From NCBI GenBank assembly GCA_009176605.1, contig SEYY01000667.1:29266-51765 (forward strand): a stretch of DNA of 22,500 nt, read 5' to 3'. The number at the start of each line of letters is the position of its first letter. The stretch's first letter is position 1. Source of the DNA: Armadillidium nasatum (lineage: Eukaryota > Arthropoda > Malacostraca > Isopoda > Armadillidiidae). A model generated the notes under the pieces. That model did not search any database. It had not been told where the DNA came from and saw only the letters and a program-made list of their open reading frames with translations. Shown here one piece after another: positions 1 through 20,795 of this stretch. The position numbers and the translations under genes were made by a program.

Positions 1-2549
1 AGTTTACCAAATTTAAATGATTTTTCTAATATACTTTCTGGTGCTAAAGTGTTTTCTGTCCTTGATCTTAAGAAGGCCTTCTATAATTTAAAAGTTCACC
101 CCGATTGTAGAAAGTTTTTAACAATTAACACTCCATATGGAAGTTTTTCGTATAACAGTATAGTTGAAGGTTTTCATTCTAGTCCCACCAGTTTCACTAA
201 ATATATCTCTCTAATTCTTTCTCGTATTCCTAATATTTTCATCTATATTGATGACATCCTAATTGCTACTCCAACTCATGAGGAGCATTTAAAAGTCTTA
301 GAAATGGTATTTGATAGGTTAAATTATTTTAATTTAAAACTAAGTGCAGATAAGTGCAAAATTGCCCAACCAAAAGTTACATATCTTGGTTTTGATGTGT
401 CGGAAGGTTTTATGCTTCCTAGTGAGGATAAAAGTCTTTCTATATTAAACATTCCAAAACCTAAGACTGTTAAGGATCTACGTTCTTTTTTAGGAAGTAT
501 AAACTATTTCAGATCTTCTCTTCCTGGAATTTCTAATACTATCTCTCCTCTTCTTTCATTTCTAAAAGGTGCTCCATACTCTCAAAGGAGAGTAAAATGG
601 AATCCTGAAGCTGAAGAAGCATTTAATCTAGCAAAACTTACTCTTAAAAATGCTACTCCTTTGGGGTTTCCTTCTAATAGTGCCAAAATATCAATTTTCA
701 CAGATGCCAGTCAGACTGCCTTGGCTGGTGTTGTAGTTTCGACTGAAAATGAAAAAACTGTTCTACTTGGATTCTATAGTTATAAATTAAACCAAACTGA
801 AATGAGCTATAGTATTTTTAGCAAGGAACTCCTTGCCTTGGTTAAAACTGTAAAAAAAATTTCAACATATCGTAGAAGGACGAAAGGTAGATGTTTTTTG
901 TGACAATCTTTCAGTCACACAGGCACTTAAAAAAGAGAGTGATGCTAATCACTTGCTTGCAAGGGAGCAGCGTTACCTAACTTTCTTGTCTGAATATGAT
1001 TTGAACATAATCCCATATTAAATCTGAAGAAAATATTATGGCTGATTATTTGAGCAGAAATCCTGCTGAGCAGCATACTCCCAGTTCACTCAAGTTACCA
1101 GCTCCTTCAAATACTGCAGAAATTGCAGATGCAACAAGCCTTTCATTCCAACTTGAAAGAGAAGACACTGTTACAGAAGTCCTTCCTGAAGCAGTCTGCG
1201 ATGAAGCATTGGTCACACCAGAGCTTTCTTCACAGCAAGATTCTTTAATAGAGGATGACTGTCATTCACTGTCATCTATTTTCCATATTTCATCCTGTGA
1301 AGTGTTTAAACTATTTCAGTGTAAAATTGATTATAAAGAACTTCAAATAGCACAAGAAACAGATGTGCAACTTCAAAAATATTTAAACAAGCAAGAAAAT
1401 ACTAATCTCAAGCTGACCAAGCGAAACTATTATTATAAAAATGACCTACTGTCTTTGGTTGTCGATGAATCTATTCCACTTTCACCTCGTGTCTTTGTTC
1501 CTGAATCTTTCATTATACCTGTTATTTCTTATTCGCATTCACTTGGGCATTTTGGAGTCAAGAAAACTCTGGCATCTCTTAGGAAGCGTTTTGTATGGAA
1601 GGATATGCCAAAATACACAAAGCAGTTTGTTCTAAGTTGTGATTCATGTCAGAGATCTAAATCATTACGCAAAATAAGCCCACCATATGAATCTTACCAG
1701 CCAGTTTCAGCAAAATTTCAGGTGGTTCATATAGATATTCTTAAAATGCCTGCATGTAAAAATTATAAATATCTTTTAACTTTAATTGATAGATTCTCTC
1801 GCTATCTCTTTGCTTTCCCAATTAAAAACATAGAAACCTCTACAATTGTAGAGACAATTACAAGGGAGTTCTTGCCCATAGCTGGAGTGTGGTAGGAACT
1901 TATGTTTCGGATCGTGGTGGACAATTTACTTCTGATTTATTTACAAGTGTTTGTGAGGAGCTAGGATCCCGACATAACTTTACTTCTGCCTATACCCCTC
2001 AGAGTAATGGACTCATAGAAAATTCTCATAGAACACTATTGAGGTCTCTTCGAGCCATGCTGTCGGATGAGTTGGAAGATGTTCAGAATTATTGGTTGGA
2101 TCTCCTTCCCCTAGTGCTGTTGTGTTTAAGAACTGCACCATTAAACTCAGAAGGAATAACCCCTGCTATATTAATGATGGGTCAAAATCCCTCCCTCCCT
2201 GGAGCTTTAATAGAGCAAGTAGAGTCCTCATTCCCACTTTCAATAAAAACATACGCAGAAAAAATTAAAATTGTTTTTGGGACTCCCTCTATCTCCAGAA
2301 TTTTCTGCCAAAAATCCAAAAATTATATGTCCCAAAGAACTTACAAGATGCGAAATTTGTTCTTGTAAAGAACCAACAATATGGCAGAAACAAACTAGAA
2401 GCAGTATACCATGGTCCCTATCCCATTGTAAAATTTTCCGGTAATAATGTATGCATAAAAAGAATAATAAAGTTCAATGCGAAAATATTATTAATATTAA
2501 ACCATATTTTAGTTTTAGTAATGAAAGTGTTGAAGAAGGAACAATGTGA
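1..2549 (+). pseudogene. pol: Ty3/gypsy pol remnant: RT, RNase H, integrase (gypsy copy 1)
   Basis: Retrotransposon polyprotein that would copy element RNA into DNA and integrate it. The window opens inside the reverse transcriptase. It shows VFSVLDLKKAFYNL (first catalytic Asp) and the YIDDIL active site near 247-264. RNase H follows with FTDAS near 698-712 and DNLSVTQAL near 900. The integrase has an HHCC zinc finger near 1530-1660 (HSLGHFG, then CDSCQ), then VVHID, SDRGGQF near 1904 and NGLIENSHRTLL near 2008, giving the D, D and E. The reading frame is broken at least four times: near 855-865, at an extra base near 1012, at an extra TG near 1890, and near 2335. No env-like gene lies between the integrase stop (2547-2549) and the LTR. 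Clade within Ty3/gypsy is not assigned. The same family reappears inverted from 14906 onwards. Confidence 0.93.
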
Positions 2550-2550
2550 T

Positions 2551-2564
2551 AAAGAAATTTAAGG
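2551..2564 (+). other. Polypurine tract of gypsy copy 1
   Basis: A mostly purine stretch, AAAGAAATTTAAGG, ends one base before a TGCTATATA start that the second gypsy copy shares. This position and composition fit the plus-strand primer of an LTR retrotransposon. The matching site in copy 2 reads AAATTGAAGG on the minus strand (15554-15563). Confidence 0.6.
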
Positions 2565-2940
2565 TGCTATATAAATATATTTTTGTAATTTTTTATTAAT
2601 ATTTTACATATTTAAAAAAATTTTTCTCCACAATTTTTAATGAATACTATTTTGTTAGAATAAGTTTCCTCTACTACTTTAATTTCCACTATTTCTTCCA
2701 AACTTGCTATTCTAACAAATTCATGTAGTAGGTTGGGTGTTCAGGTATGAATCTCCCAAGTAACCTGGTTACTTGGAAATTCATTCTCTGGATGTCACCA
2801 TCTTGGAGTAAAGGTTATATTGATAATATTTAATTTTTTTAATTATATATAAATAATTAATAATAATCGATATGTATCGAGATGGGTACCGATATATCGC
2901 GTAAATAAGGGATATTCGATATAGTATCGATCTTTTGAGC
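2565..2940 (+). mobile_element. 3' LTR (5' portion) of gypsy copy 1
   Basis: Starts TGCTATATA directly after the polypurine tract. Bases 2640-2815 match the reverse complement of the copy 2 LTR (about 15300-15480), including the stretches around GGTTGGGTGTTCAGG and GAAATTCATTCTCTGG. A run of ATCGAT-like motifs (2868-2935) corresponds in position to the ATCGATATATC motifs of the copy 2 LTR. Beyond about 2940 I no longer see similarity to copy 2, so the right end of this LTR is not fixed. It may be truncated or belong to a diverged subfamily. Confidence 0.6.
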
Positions 2941-3710
<770 letters not shown>

Positions 3711-3788
<78 letters not shown>

Positions 3789-3792
3789 ATAT

Positions 3793-3837
<45 letters not shown>
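3711..3837. repeat. (TA)n microsatellite 2
   Basis: Alternating AT with a single C at about 3787 and a phase slip near 3802. On the minus strand it directly follows the LINE-A 3' end stub at 3841-3884, as do the TA tracts after the two LINE-A copies on the + strand. Confidence 0.97.
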
Positions 3838-3840
<3 letters not shown>

Positions 3841-3884
3841 ATACATCACCACCACTCACGGGCAAAGCCCTATTCAAGGAGGTG
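3841..3884 (-). mobile_element. LINE-A 3' end stub, minus strand
   Basis: Read on the minus strand this 44-base piece contains GCCCGTGAGTGGTGG preceded by CACCTCCTTGAA. It matches the extreme 3' ends of the LINE-A copies at about 8518-8562 and 11384-11430 with a few differences. It is either a severely 5'-truncated insertion or the remnant of a longer one. The 84 bases to its right (3885-3968) match nothing I recognise. Confidence 0.7.
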
Positions 3885-3968
3885 TTAAAAAGAATAAAAA
3901 TGAAAATAAAATCGCAAAATCCAAAAAATTAAAACTGCCCATACAGTACCCACCTAACGCAAATTTCT

Positions 3969-4440
<472 letters not shown>

Positions 4441-5439
4441 ATTAGAGAAAATAAAGTTAATCTATAGTTGGTACTCACAATGTTTCGTAGATGTGGGTAT
4501 TCAAGTTGTATCGTCCGTTTTTCCTCTTGACACGGACGATGCTGTTGAATGAAGTCGCTCTCCGACGTATACGATCAAAAACAAAACTCAAGTGCGTAGT
4601 AAGGACTATTGGGATCACAAAAGAGCGGATGGCAGCATATGTACAATAACAAACCGGTTTTTAAAGTTGAAGGTGAATAAAATTCGGTAATAAAACTTTA
4701 GAATATTTATTCTTAGACAATGGGAGAGTTATGATGAAAATTTCTTTTTAAAAAACAAGGATTAAGAACGTGTAAGAAGGTCTTGAGAAAAACGAAGGAA
4801 CGGTTGAATAGGGTTTTTTTTATGGTTATTGAAAAAAAACTGACGAGAATGTTGCTTCAGAAGAATATCGTTCAACAAATAAATCTCGTAATCAATTATT
4901 TTAAATTGAGGAAGATGGAAAACAATGTTGAAGTGTTGAAGGACGATGAGACGTTAATGAAGTAGATTATACAGTTCCCAATCCCGGGACTGTGGAAAAA
5001 AATTCTTTTTATTTTATGTTTCTATTAAATTGCTTCTATTTTATTTTCTTTTACTTTTCCATATATTAAACGAAATAAAAATAAATACAACTTACCCAGG
5101 ATTTTCCTGGTGATCGAAATTCTCGCTCAATTTGTTGATAATATAGTCTTAATTCGGTAAGTCGTAATCTAGTAATAGTTGTCTCTTTTAATAAATTTAT
5201 TTAATAAAGTCTGTTTTTATTTGATTTTACAATAATTTCATCAAATCTACCTAGAATAAACAAAAACAAGAGAGTTAATGGCTACAAAAATTAAAGTGAT
5301 ACATAACCGTAAGTTGTGTTTTTGAGGAATCCTCCAGAGTGTATTTTATGTTATTTAACCCTCTGAAAACCCTCTTTTCTTGTGATTATAGGCCTCTATG
5401 ACAGCTTCCTGTGAAAAATATCATTAATAGTGACAGAAC

Positions 5440-5440
<1 letters not shown>
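4441..5440. mobile_element. Repeat X copy 1, inserted in LINE-B
   Basis: About 1 kb that splits LINE-B between the tail starting at 4440 and the rest of the RT region from about 5440. Bases about 4460-4745 are similar to 13745-14035. Shared blocks include AATGAAGTCGCT, GGGATCAC, GATGGCAG and AAGTTGAAGGT. No protein of a known transposon family is visible. One open frame of 60 codons (4783-4965) has no recognisable domain. The rest (4984-5440) is AT-rich with nothing recognised. It may be an LTR, a MITE or a non-coding leader of some element. The boundaries are approximate because no target duplication was identified. Confidence 0.55.
4508..4542. other. Conserved hairpin in repeat X copy 1
   Basis: ATCGTCCG (4510-4517) pairs perfectly with CGGACGAT (4533-4540). 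One more pair lies inside the stem, and a wobble plus a G-C lie outside it. Repeat X copy 2 has the equivalent stem at 13800-13822. Confidence 0.7.
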
Positions 5441-11433
<5,993 letters not shown>

Positions 11434-11448
11434 ATATATATATATATA

Positions 11449-11512
<64 letters not shown>
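11434..11512. repeat. (TA)n microsatellite 6
   Basis: Alternating TA with two early phase slips. It directly follows the CTGTAAAA 3' end of LINE-A copy 2. Confidence 0.97.
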
Positions 11513-11513
<1 letters not shown>

Positions 11514-11559
11514 ATTTTTTTTTTTTTTAAACTTATTTTTTTAAAAAGAATTTAAAAAT

Positions 11560-13700
<2,141 letters not shown>

Positions 13701-13739
13701 AGATCTCGGCCTGTATGTAGACTAAACAGAGAAAACAAA

Positions 13740-14090
13740 ATAATTATTGGTTAACACTCAAGATTTAACGTTGATTCTTTTGCCATGTTGGGTTGTTGTA
13801 CCGTCCTCTTCTGATGGACGGTGTTGATGAAATGAAGTCGCTATCCGGCTTTTTTCGAACAAAAGCCCTCAGGGACGTTGCTAGGGCAATGGGATCACTC
13901 AGAAAGAACAATTGATGGCAGACTTAAAGTAAATTTAATACAAAGTTGAAGGTCATTGAAAAACCAGAAAAAAACATATTTTTAATCGTTGGAAGATGAG
14001 TTATAGAATATGAACAATGATTTTTGTCCAAACATGACTGTTTGTCAATTACGAATTTCCCGCCGTCATTTTCATTTGAGAAGTTGACAG
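13740..14090. mobile_element. Repeat X copy 2
   Basis: Similar to 4460-4745 in the same orientation. Shared blocks include ATGAAGTCGCT, ACAAAA, GGGATCAC, GATGGCAG and AAAGTTGAAGGT. It has no open frame of interest. The Penelope-like fragment starts within about 50 bases of its right side, but copy 1 has no such neighbour, so the two are probably separate. Class is unknown. Confidence 0.6.
13798..13824. other. Conserved hairpin in repeat X copy 2
   Basis: ACCGTCC (13800-13806) pairs perfectly with GGACGGT (13816-13822) around a 9-base loop, with two wobble pairs outside. It is equivalent to the stem at 4508-4542. Confidence 0.7.
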
Positions 14091-14107
14091 GATTATTGAT
14101 GATCGGT

Positions 14108-14468
14108 TATAGCACTAGAGAACAAGTTGTTGATGCACTTCCCCTCCCCTGGACTGCAAAATATATTAATTTACCTATTTGAGTGTGCCAGCTGTAATGC
14201 GGCTTATGTAGGCCAAACTGGTCTACGATTAAAAGTGAGGATTGATAAACATAGAGGAGTTTCCTTCAGAACTGACCTTCCTCTTTCTTCTCCGGAGCAC
14301 TCTGCCATAAGAGACCATGGAGATACCCATCCTTTTTCTTCTTCCAATCTCTCTATACTCCGACATTCGTCTTCTCTTCTTGATCGTAGGATATTGGAGT
14401 CTTTATATATAAAAACTCATTCCCCATCCTTAAATGATCAAGCTTCTTCTATTGTTCTTTTCACATAG
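14108..14468 (+). pseudogene. Penelope-like element: GIY-YIG endonuclease domain (3' fragment)
   Basis: C-terminal endonuclease of a Penelope-like retroelement, which cuts target DNA for integration. The frame reads IYLFECASCNAAYVGQTG. This combines the Cys-x2-Cys pair and the Y-V-G of the GIY-YIG fold as found in these elements. LRLKVRIDKHRG (conserved Arg and His) follows, then SAIRDHGDTHPF and LLDRRILESLYIKTHSPSLN, the usual ending. The stop is at 14466-14468. The reverse transcriptase that should precede it is absent. The upstream 20 residues (HFPSPGLQN) are weakly supported. The frame is intact across the domain, but the element is a 5'-truncated fragment. Confidence 0.88.
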
Positions 14469-15553
<1,085 letters not shown>

Positions 15554-15563
15554 CCTTCAATTT
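15554..15563 (-). other. Polypurine tract of gypsy copy 2
   Basis: Reads AAATTGAAGG in element sense immediately before the LTR start TGCTATATA. It corresponds to AAAGAAATTTAAGG in copy 1. Confidence 0.55.
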
Positions 15564-16206
15564 ATGATCACATGTATTAATCACAGTTCAACACCTTCAT
15601 TACTTAAACTAAAATATGGTTTAATATTGATTATATTTTCACTTTGCACTTTATTGTTCTTTTTTATGTATATATTATTACCTGATAATTTTACTATAGG
15701 ATAGGGACCATGGTACACGGCTTCTAATTTGTTTCTGCCATGTTGTTGTTTTTTTACGGGAACAAATTTTGCATCTTGTAAATTTTTTGGCACATATATT
15801 TTTGGAGTTTTGGAAGAAAATTCTGGAGACAGTTTTTATTGAAAGTGGGAATATAAATATAGCACGACTCTTCTTGCTCTATTAAAGCTCCAGGGAGGGA
15901 GGGATTTTGACCCATCATTAGGATAGCAGGGGTTATTCCATCTGAGTTTAATGGGGTAGTTCTTAAACATAACAGCACAAGTGGGAGGAGATCCAACCAG
16001 TAATTTTGAACATCTTCCAATTCATCCATAAGCATGGCTCAAAGAGACCTCAATAGTGTTTTATAAGAGTTTTCAAAGAGTCCATTACTCTGAGGGGTAT
16101 AGGCAGAAGTAAAGTTATGTTGGGATCCTAGCTCCTCACAAACACTTTTAGATAAATCAGAGTTAAATTGTCCACCATGATCCGAAACAAAAGTTCCTAC
16201 CACTCC

Positions 16207-16242
16207 AGTTATGGGTAAGAATTCTTAGTTATGGGTAAGAAT
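16207..16242 (-). repeat. 16-bp direct repeat at the junction of an inverted insertion
   Basis: AGTTATGGGTAAGAAT occurs at 16207-16222 and again at 16227-16242, offset by 20 bases. The equivalent integrase site of gypsy copy 1 (about 1868-1893) has a single copy. The second unit ends where the inverted 133-bp insertion begins. Confidence 0.85.
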
Positions 16243-16244
16243 GG

Positions 16245-16377
16245 TATTAAACCATATTTTAGTTTAAGTAATGAAGGTGTTGAACTGTGATTAATACATG
16301 TGATCATAAATTGAAGGTGCTATATATATTTTTTTTTTAAATTTTATGAATATTTAAAAAAAATTTGTAAGAATTTT
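16245..16377 (+). repeat. 133-bp perfect inverted copy of the pol end and LTR start
   Basis: Equal, base for base as I read it, to the reverse complement of 15494-15626. It therefore carries the last codons of pol, the polypurine tract and the first ~60 bases of the LTR, pointing opposite to the rest of the element. It lies inside the integrase core, where gypsy copy 1 has continuous coding sequence. Confidence 0.92.
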
Positions 16378-17159
16378 CTACAATTGTAGAGGATTCTATG
16401 TTTTTCAAGGGGAAAGCAAAGAGATAGCGAGAGAATCTATCAATTAAAGTTAAAAGATATTTATAATTTTTACATGAAGGCATTTTAAGTATGTCTATAT
16501 GAACCACCTGAAATTTTGCCAAAACTGGCTGGTAAGATTCATATGGTGGGCTTATTTTGCGTAACGATTTAGGTTTCTGACATGGATCACAACTTTTTTA
16601 GAACAAACTGCTTAGTGTATTTAGGCATATCCTTCCATACAAAGCGCTTCCTAAGAGATGCCAGAGTTTTCTTGACTCCAAAATGCCCAAGTGAATGTGA
16701 ATAAGAAATAACAGGTGTAATGAAAGATTCAGGAACAAAGATGAGGTGAAAGTGGAATAGATTCATCGACAACCAAAGACAGTATGTCATTTTAATAATA
16801 GTTTCGCTTGGTCAGCTTGAGATTAGTATTTTCTTGCTTATTTAAGTATTTTTGAAGTTGCACATCTATTTCTTGTGCTGCTTGAAGTTCTTTATAATCA
16901 ATTTTACACTGAAATAGGTTAAACACTTCATTGGTAAAAATATGGAGAAAAGATTACAGTCATCCTTTATTAAAGAATAATGCTGGGGAGAAAGCTATGG
17001 TGTGACAAATGCTTCATCACAGAGTGCTTCAGGATGGACTTCTGTAACAGTGTCTTCTCCACGAAGTTGGACTGAAGTGCTTGTTGCCAGTTCTATATCT
17101 GCATTTCCTGCAGTATTTGAAGGAGCTGGTAATTTCAGTGAACTGTTAGTTGGCTGTTA

Positions 17160-18420
17160 AGCAGGATTTCTGCTCAAGTAATGAGCAAGAATATTTTCTT
17201 TAGATTTAATATGGTTTATGTTCAAATCATATTCAGACAAAGTTAGGTAACGTTGCTCCCTTGCAAGCCAGTAATTAGCATCACTCTTTTTTTAAGTGAC
17301 TGTGTGACTGAAAGATTGTCAGAAAACACATCTATCTTTTGTCCTTCATTGATATGTTGAAATTTTTTTAAAAGTTTTAACCAAGTCAAGGAGTTCCTTG
17401 CTAAAAATACTATAGCTCATTTCAGTTGGATTTAATTTATAACTATAGAATCCAAGTGGAAAAGTTTTTTCATTTTCGGTTGAAACTACAACACCAGCCA
17501 AGGCAGTCTAACTGGCATCTGTGAAAATTGATATTTTTTCACTATTAGATGGAAAACCCAAAGGTGTAGTATTCTTCAGAGTCAATTTGGATAGATTGAA
17601 TGCTTCTTCAGCCTCAGGATTCCATTTTACTCTTATGTTGCGAGTATGGAGCACCTTTTAGAAATGAAAGAAGAGAAATAATATTAGAAATTCCAGGAAG
17701 TGAAGATCGGAAATAGTTTATACTTCCTAAGAAAGAACGTAGATCTTTAATCGTCTTAGGTTTTGGAATGTTTAATATAGAAAGACTTTTATCTTCACTA
17801 GGAAGCATAAAACCTTCTGATACATCAAAACCAAGATATGTAACCTATGGTTGACCATTTTGGCACTTATCCGCACTTAATTTTGAATTAAAATAATTTA
17901 GCCTATCAAATACCATTTCTAAGACTTTTAGAAACTCTTTATAAGTTGGAGTAGCAATTAGAATGTCATCAATATAGATGAAAATATTAGGAATACGAGA
18001 AAGAATTAGAGAGAGATATTTAGTGAAACATGTTGGACTAGAATGAAAACCTTCAACTATTCTGTTATAAGAAAAACTACCTTATGGAGTATTAATTGTT
18101 AAGAACTTTCTACAATATGGGTGAACTTTCAAATTATAGAAGGCCTTCTTGAGATCAAGGACAGAAAACACTTCAGCACCAGAGAGTATATTTGAAAAGT
18201 CCCTTAAATTTGGTAGATTAAAATTGTCACAAACTGGTATTTTGTTAAGAAGCCTTAGGTCAGCTACAATGCGGACTCCACCTGAAGGTTTTATCAGAAT
18301 GGAGATTTGAAAACTCCATGGTGAATGTGAAGGAGATAAGACCGCAGCATTAACTAACCTGCCTATCTCCACTTAGCTTTGTCATATAAACACATAGAGA
18401 TTCTTCTGCTTTTTATATTT
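17160..18420 (-). pseudogene. pol: Gypsy copy 2 reverse transcriptase and RNase H
   Basis: The RT begins with IKSRRIS-like residues near 18410 and MEIGRLVNAAVLSPSHSPWS (18372 downward). VRIVADLRLLNK (RT motif 1), VFSVLDLKKAFYNLKVHP (catalytic Asp), GFHSSPTCFTKY, and IYIDDILIATPT (about 17963-17985) follow, then YLGFDVSEGFMLPSE and the connection domain PKTIKDLRSFLGSINYFR. RNase H starts at IFTDAS (about 17525), immediately followed by TAG where copy 1 has CAG, and ends in the ENILAHYLSRN-like segment near 17180. In-frame stops and small indels occur throughout (for example near 17855 and 17690). The most similar sequence in the window is copy 1 at 1-1060. Confidence 0.9.
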
Positions 18421-19200
18421 ATTGGGGGTCCTCTTACATTAAATTTATATACTCTGCGGGTGTAATGGGAAATTTTAACACTTTATTTTTATATTCTCTA
18501 TTATCACTATTATATATATCACTTTTATATTTACCATTATTTTTAAATTTATTACCATTATTATACCTATAGGAAGAATTGTTTATATTGCCACCCCCAG
18601 CATTAATTTTACCTTTAAAAATATTTTCATTTACAATTGTACTACCAGTATTGCATAATTCTTTACTATCATTTAAATATTTATTAGTAAATAGTACCTT
18701 AAAATTAAATAATAGTTTAGAGTAAAGAGAAGGCGCTGAAAGTAATTTGGGAGAGAGGGTAGCATTAACAAAATGATCAATTCTTTTTAGGGACACCGAC
18801 TCCACATTATTTCCTAAAATTACATCACATGAGCTACCTGTCTGGGCATCAACAATCTTATGATTACTAAAATCTATTAAAAAATTATACTTCTGGAAGA
18901 ATTCCATTCCCAAAATGTTACATATTACATCGCCAATTAAAAAAGTATGCTCATAATCACTACGTAATAAAAAATTTACAATTTTTGTTTTAATATCATA
19001 TATGTTTATTTGAGTTCCATTAGCAGCAGTAAGAAAGCCAATATGTTCTTATCTTCTGCAGAACCTTAAATATAGATAATATGCTCCTAGAGTCAATTAT
19101 GTATAACTCTTTAGATGTTAGCATCAAAAATATGGTAGAGACTGTTTAATTTTAAATCTCTTTTAGAAATATTTAACAATTCATAATTTTTGGAATTGAT
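18421..19200 (-). pseudogene. pro: Gypsy copy 2 aspartic protease region
   Basis: Retropepsin-like domain that would cut the polyprotein. The active-site segment reads IIDSRSILSIF near 19120, where the family has D-S/T-G-A/S, so the Gly is Arg here. After a frameshift the strand and flap part reads AANGTQINIYDIKTKIVNF, then FLIGDVICNILGMEFFQKYN (about 18905), matching the conserved ILG-D/E-F end, and LIDFSNHKIVDAQTG. Between protease and RT lies a polar linker very rich in Asn, Lys and Tyr (about 18470-18600), for example NNSSYRYNNGNKFKNNGKY. Order and motifs support the call. The active-site change and frameshift make it non-functional. Confidence 0.75.
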
Positions 19201-20795
19201 GTTCCCTTATAAAAATTTACATTTTCAACTGGTATCACAGTATACTTGCTAAGAACTGATGACTCTTGCTCAAAGACTGGCTTTTCACCATGTTGATAAT
19301 GTAGATTTTTATCTCTAAAACTATTTTACTGAGGACAGTGCTCAAGTTCACTAGACTGAGATATTTTTTTGTTTAAAACAGATGGTTTTAAATCAGCAGT
19401 AGCAATCGCATTCCCATGAAGTTGAGCATTGTTATACTTTGTTATTTATATAAGTATGAAATGAATTTAGCATCATTATTTGCAATTGTATTAACATCAT
19501 TTATAAAGGGGTAGCTTTTATTTTCTTCCTTTCTGAATATTCCAAATTTAATATATGCACTTTTATCACTAACTATTATACACTGCACATTATTATTAAA
19601 CTGCACTTTTAATTTTCTTTTTGAGGGGCTGACGTTTGCCCCTATGATTCGTTTCCCTGAGTGGTTGAAGGAGATGGTCCTGAAGTAGAAAGTTGGGTAG
19701 GCATTGGTGCCCATGAACAGCTACCTCCTTGGTATCTTGTAGTTTTTTCTTGAAATTTATAATGTTAATAGCATAGAGCACCTTCCGGTCTAAATCTGGA
19801 AGGTGACTTGCCTCTGTCTGAGTGGCCTCTGACCATTTTCAAGGCGCATCACCCTCATATCCAGATTATGTACATGCGTTGATAGCTCTTCTTTTTGAAA
19901 TAATTCTGCAATTTGATTGGATTATTTACCCAATTCACGACTGAGGAAGGAATTGGAAGGTGGTGGAGTTTGTTCTCTTGAAGTTCTTTTAGGAAAAGTG
20001 CCTATGGCATTGACAGAATCATTGCGATAATGGTCTGATTCAATTCTACTTCAGCGACTCATATATTTGTCAGCAGCTTCGGCCATTTTATAAATTGATA
20101 GATCTCTGGTTAATACTTCGAGCACTTGTGCAATGTCTTTAGGTAAGACTTTAAGGAAAATTTCTTTTGCCACTGTTTCATTATTTCGTATCATAACTTC
20201 AAAAGCAGTCTCCAAGTGAAAGCCTTATTCTATTTAAATATTCAGATGGTTTTTCACCAGGTTTCAATTTCTGTTGAAATAAGTCCTCAACTCTCTCCCT
20301 GGCAGAGGGAGCATAGGTAGCTCTCAAAACTTTTTTCAATTCCTCGTAAGTATTTTGAGTTATAGGAGTTTGAATTTGGTAAATAATGACCGCGGGTAAG
20401 AAGGGTCCCATCAGTTGGGTTCTCTCAATAGGCTTATTCACAAAATAAAGCTGGAATAACCATTCTTGTTTTATCAATGCCTCTTTTGTCGAATCGTGGT
20501 AAATCTTGAGTCGTGTTTTCCTATATCTTTCATATGCATCTTTTGTCGAATCGTGGTAAATCTTGAGTCGTGTTTTCCTATATCTTTCATATTCAGGTGA
20601 TGGGCTTCTGGAAGATGAACTTTCAATGGAGGCACTTCGTTATGGGGATCGCTGAATAAGTGTTTCTGTGCCTTGATTATCAGTTCTATAAGTAAGTGCT
20701 TCAGTATCCACTTCTACTGGAATCACCGAAATGCCCGAGGTAGAAGGATCTAATATATTGTTAGGCCTAGTTTTATTCTTCTTTGAAGGCATCAT
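19201..20795 (-). pseudogene. gag: Gypsy copy 2 gag and gag-protease spacer
   Basis: Start chosen at ATG 20795 (followed at once by a second ATG), because the frame then reads MMPSKKNKTRPNNILDPSTS and runs to a stop in RSP*RSASIESSSSRS. Next is a 19-residue tandem duplication (ERYRKTRLKIYHDSTK twice), then a capsid-like part: TQLMGPFLPAVII, RVEDLFQQKLKPGEKPSEYL (a pattern common in Ty3/gypsy gag) and EIFLKVLPKDIAQVLE. Near 19780 a CY-HYKFQEKTTR..GGSCSW segment resembles the cysteine/histidine nucleocapsid motif of related elements, with one Cys changed. The remainder to 19200 has open pieces (such as 19442-19714) without recognisable domains. Many stops. Confidence 0.75.
20482..20595 (-). repeat. 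57-bp tandem duplication in gag
   Basis: 20482-20538 and 20539-20595 are near-identical head-to-tail units of 57 bases, which is 19 codons, so the frame is kept. Each encodes ERYRKTRLKIYHDSTK plus three flanking residues. Confidence 0.95.

Larger units (their letters stand above)
15581..17160 (-). pseudogene. pol: Gypsy copy 2 integrase region
   Basis: C-terminal third of pol, ending at the stop at 15581-15583 about 18 bases before the polypurine tract. It has the zinc-finger HSLGHFGVKKTL (about 16700), with the CDPCQ part in another frame after a frameshift near 16605. VVHIDILKMP (about 16505, first Asp), SDHGGQF (about 16175, second Asp) and NGLFENSYKTLL (about 16070, Glu) follow. The C-terminal part reads HGPYPIVKLSGN (about 15705). 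The core is interrupted at 16245-16377 by an inverted copy of the element's own 3' end. Several stops and frameshifts occur. The spacer between RNase H and the zinc finger (16950-17160) encodes the same low-complexity segment as copy 1 (1040-1320) but with stops. Confidence 0.88.

Noticed and set aside
2549..2565. An env gene downstream of integrase, as in errantiviruses
   Set aside because: In both gypsy copies the pol stop lies within about 20 bases of the polypurine tract and LTR, leaving no room for env.
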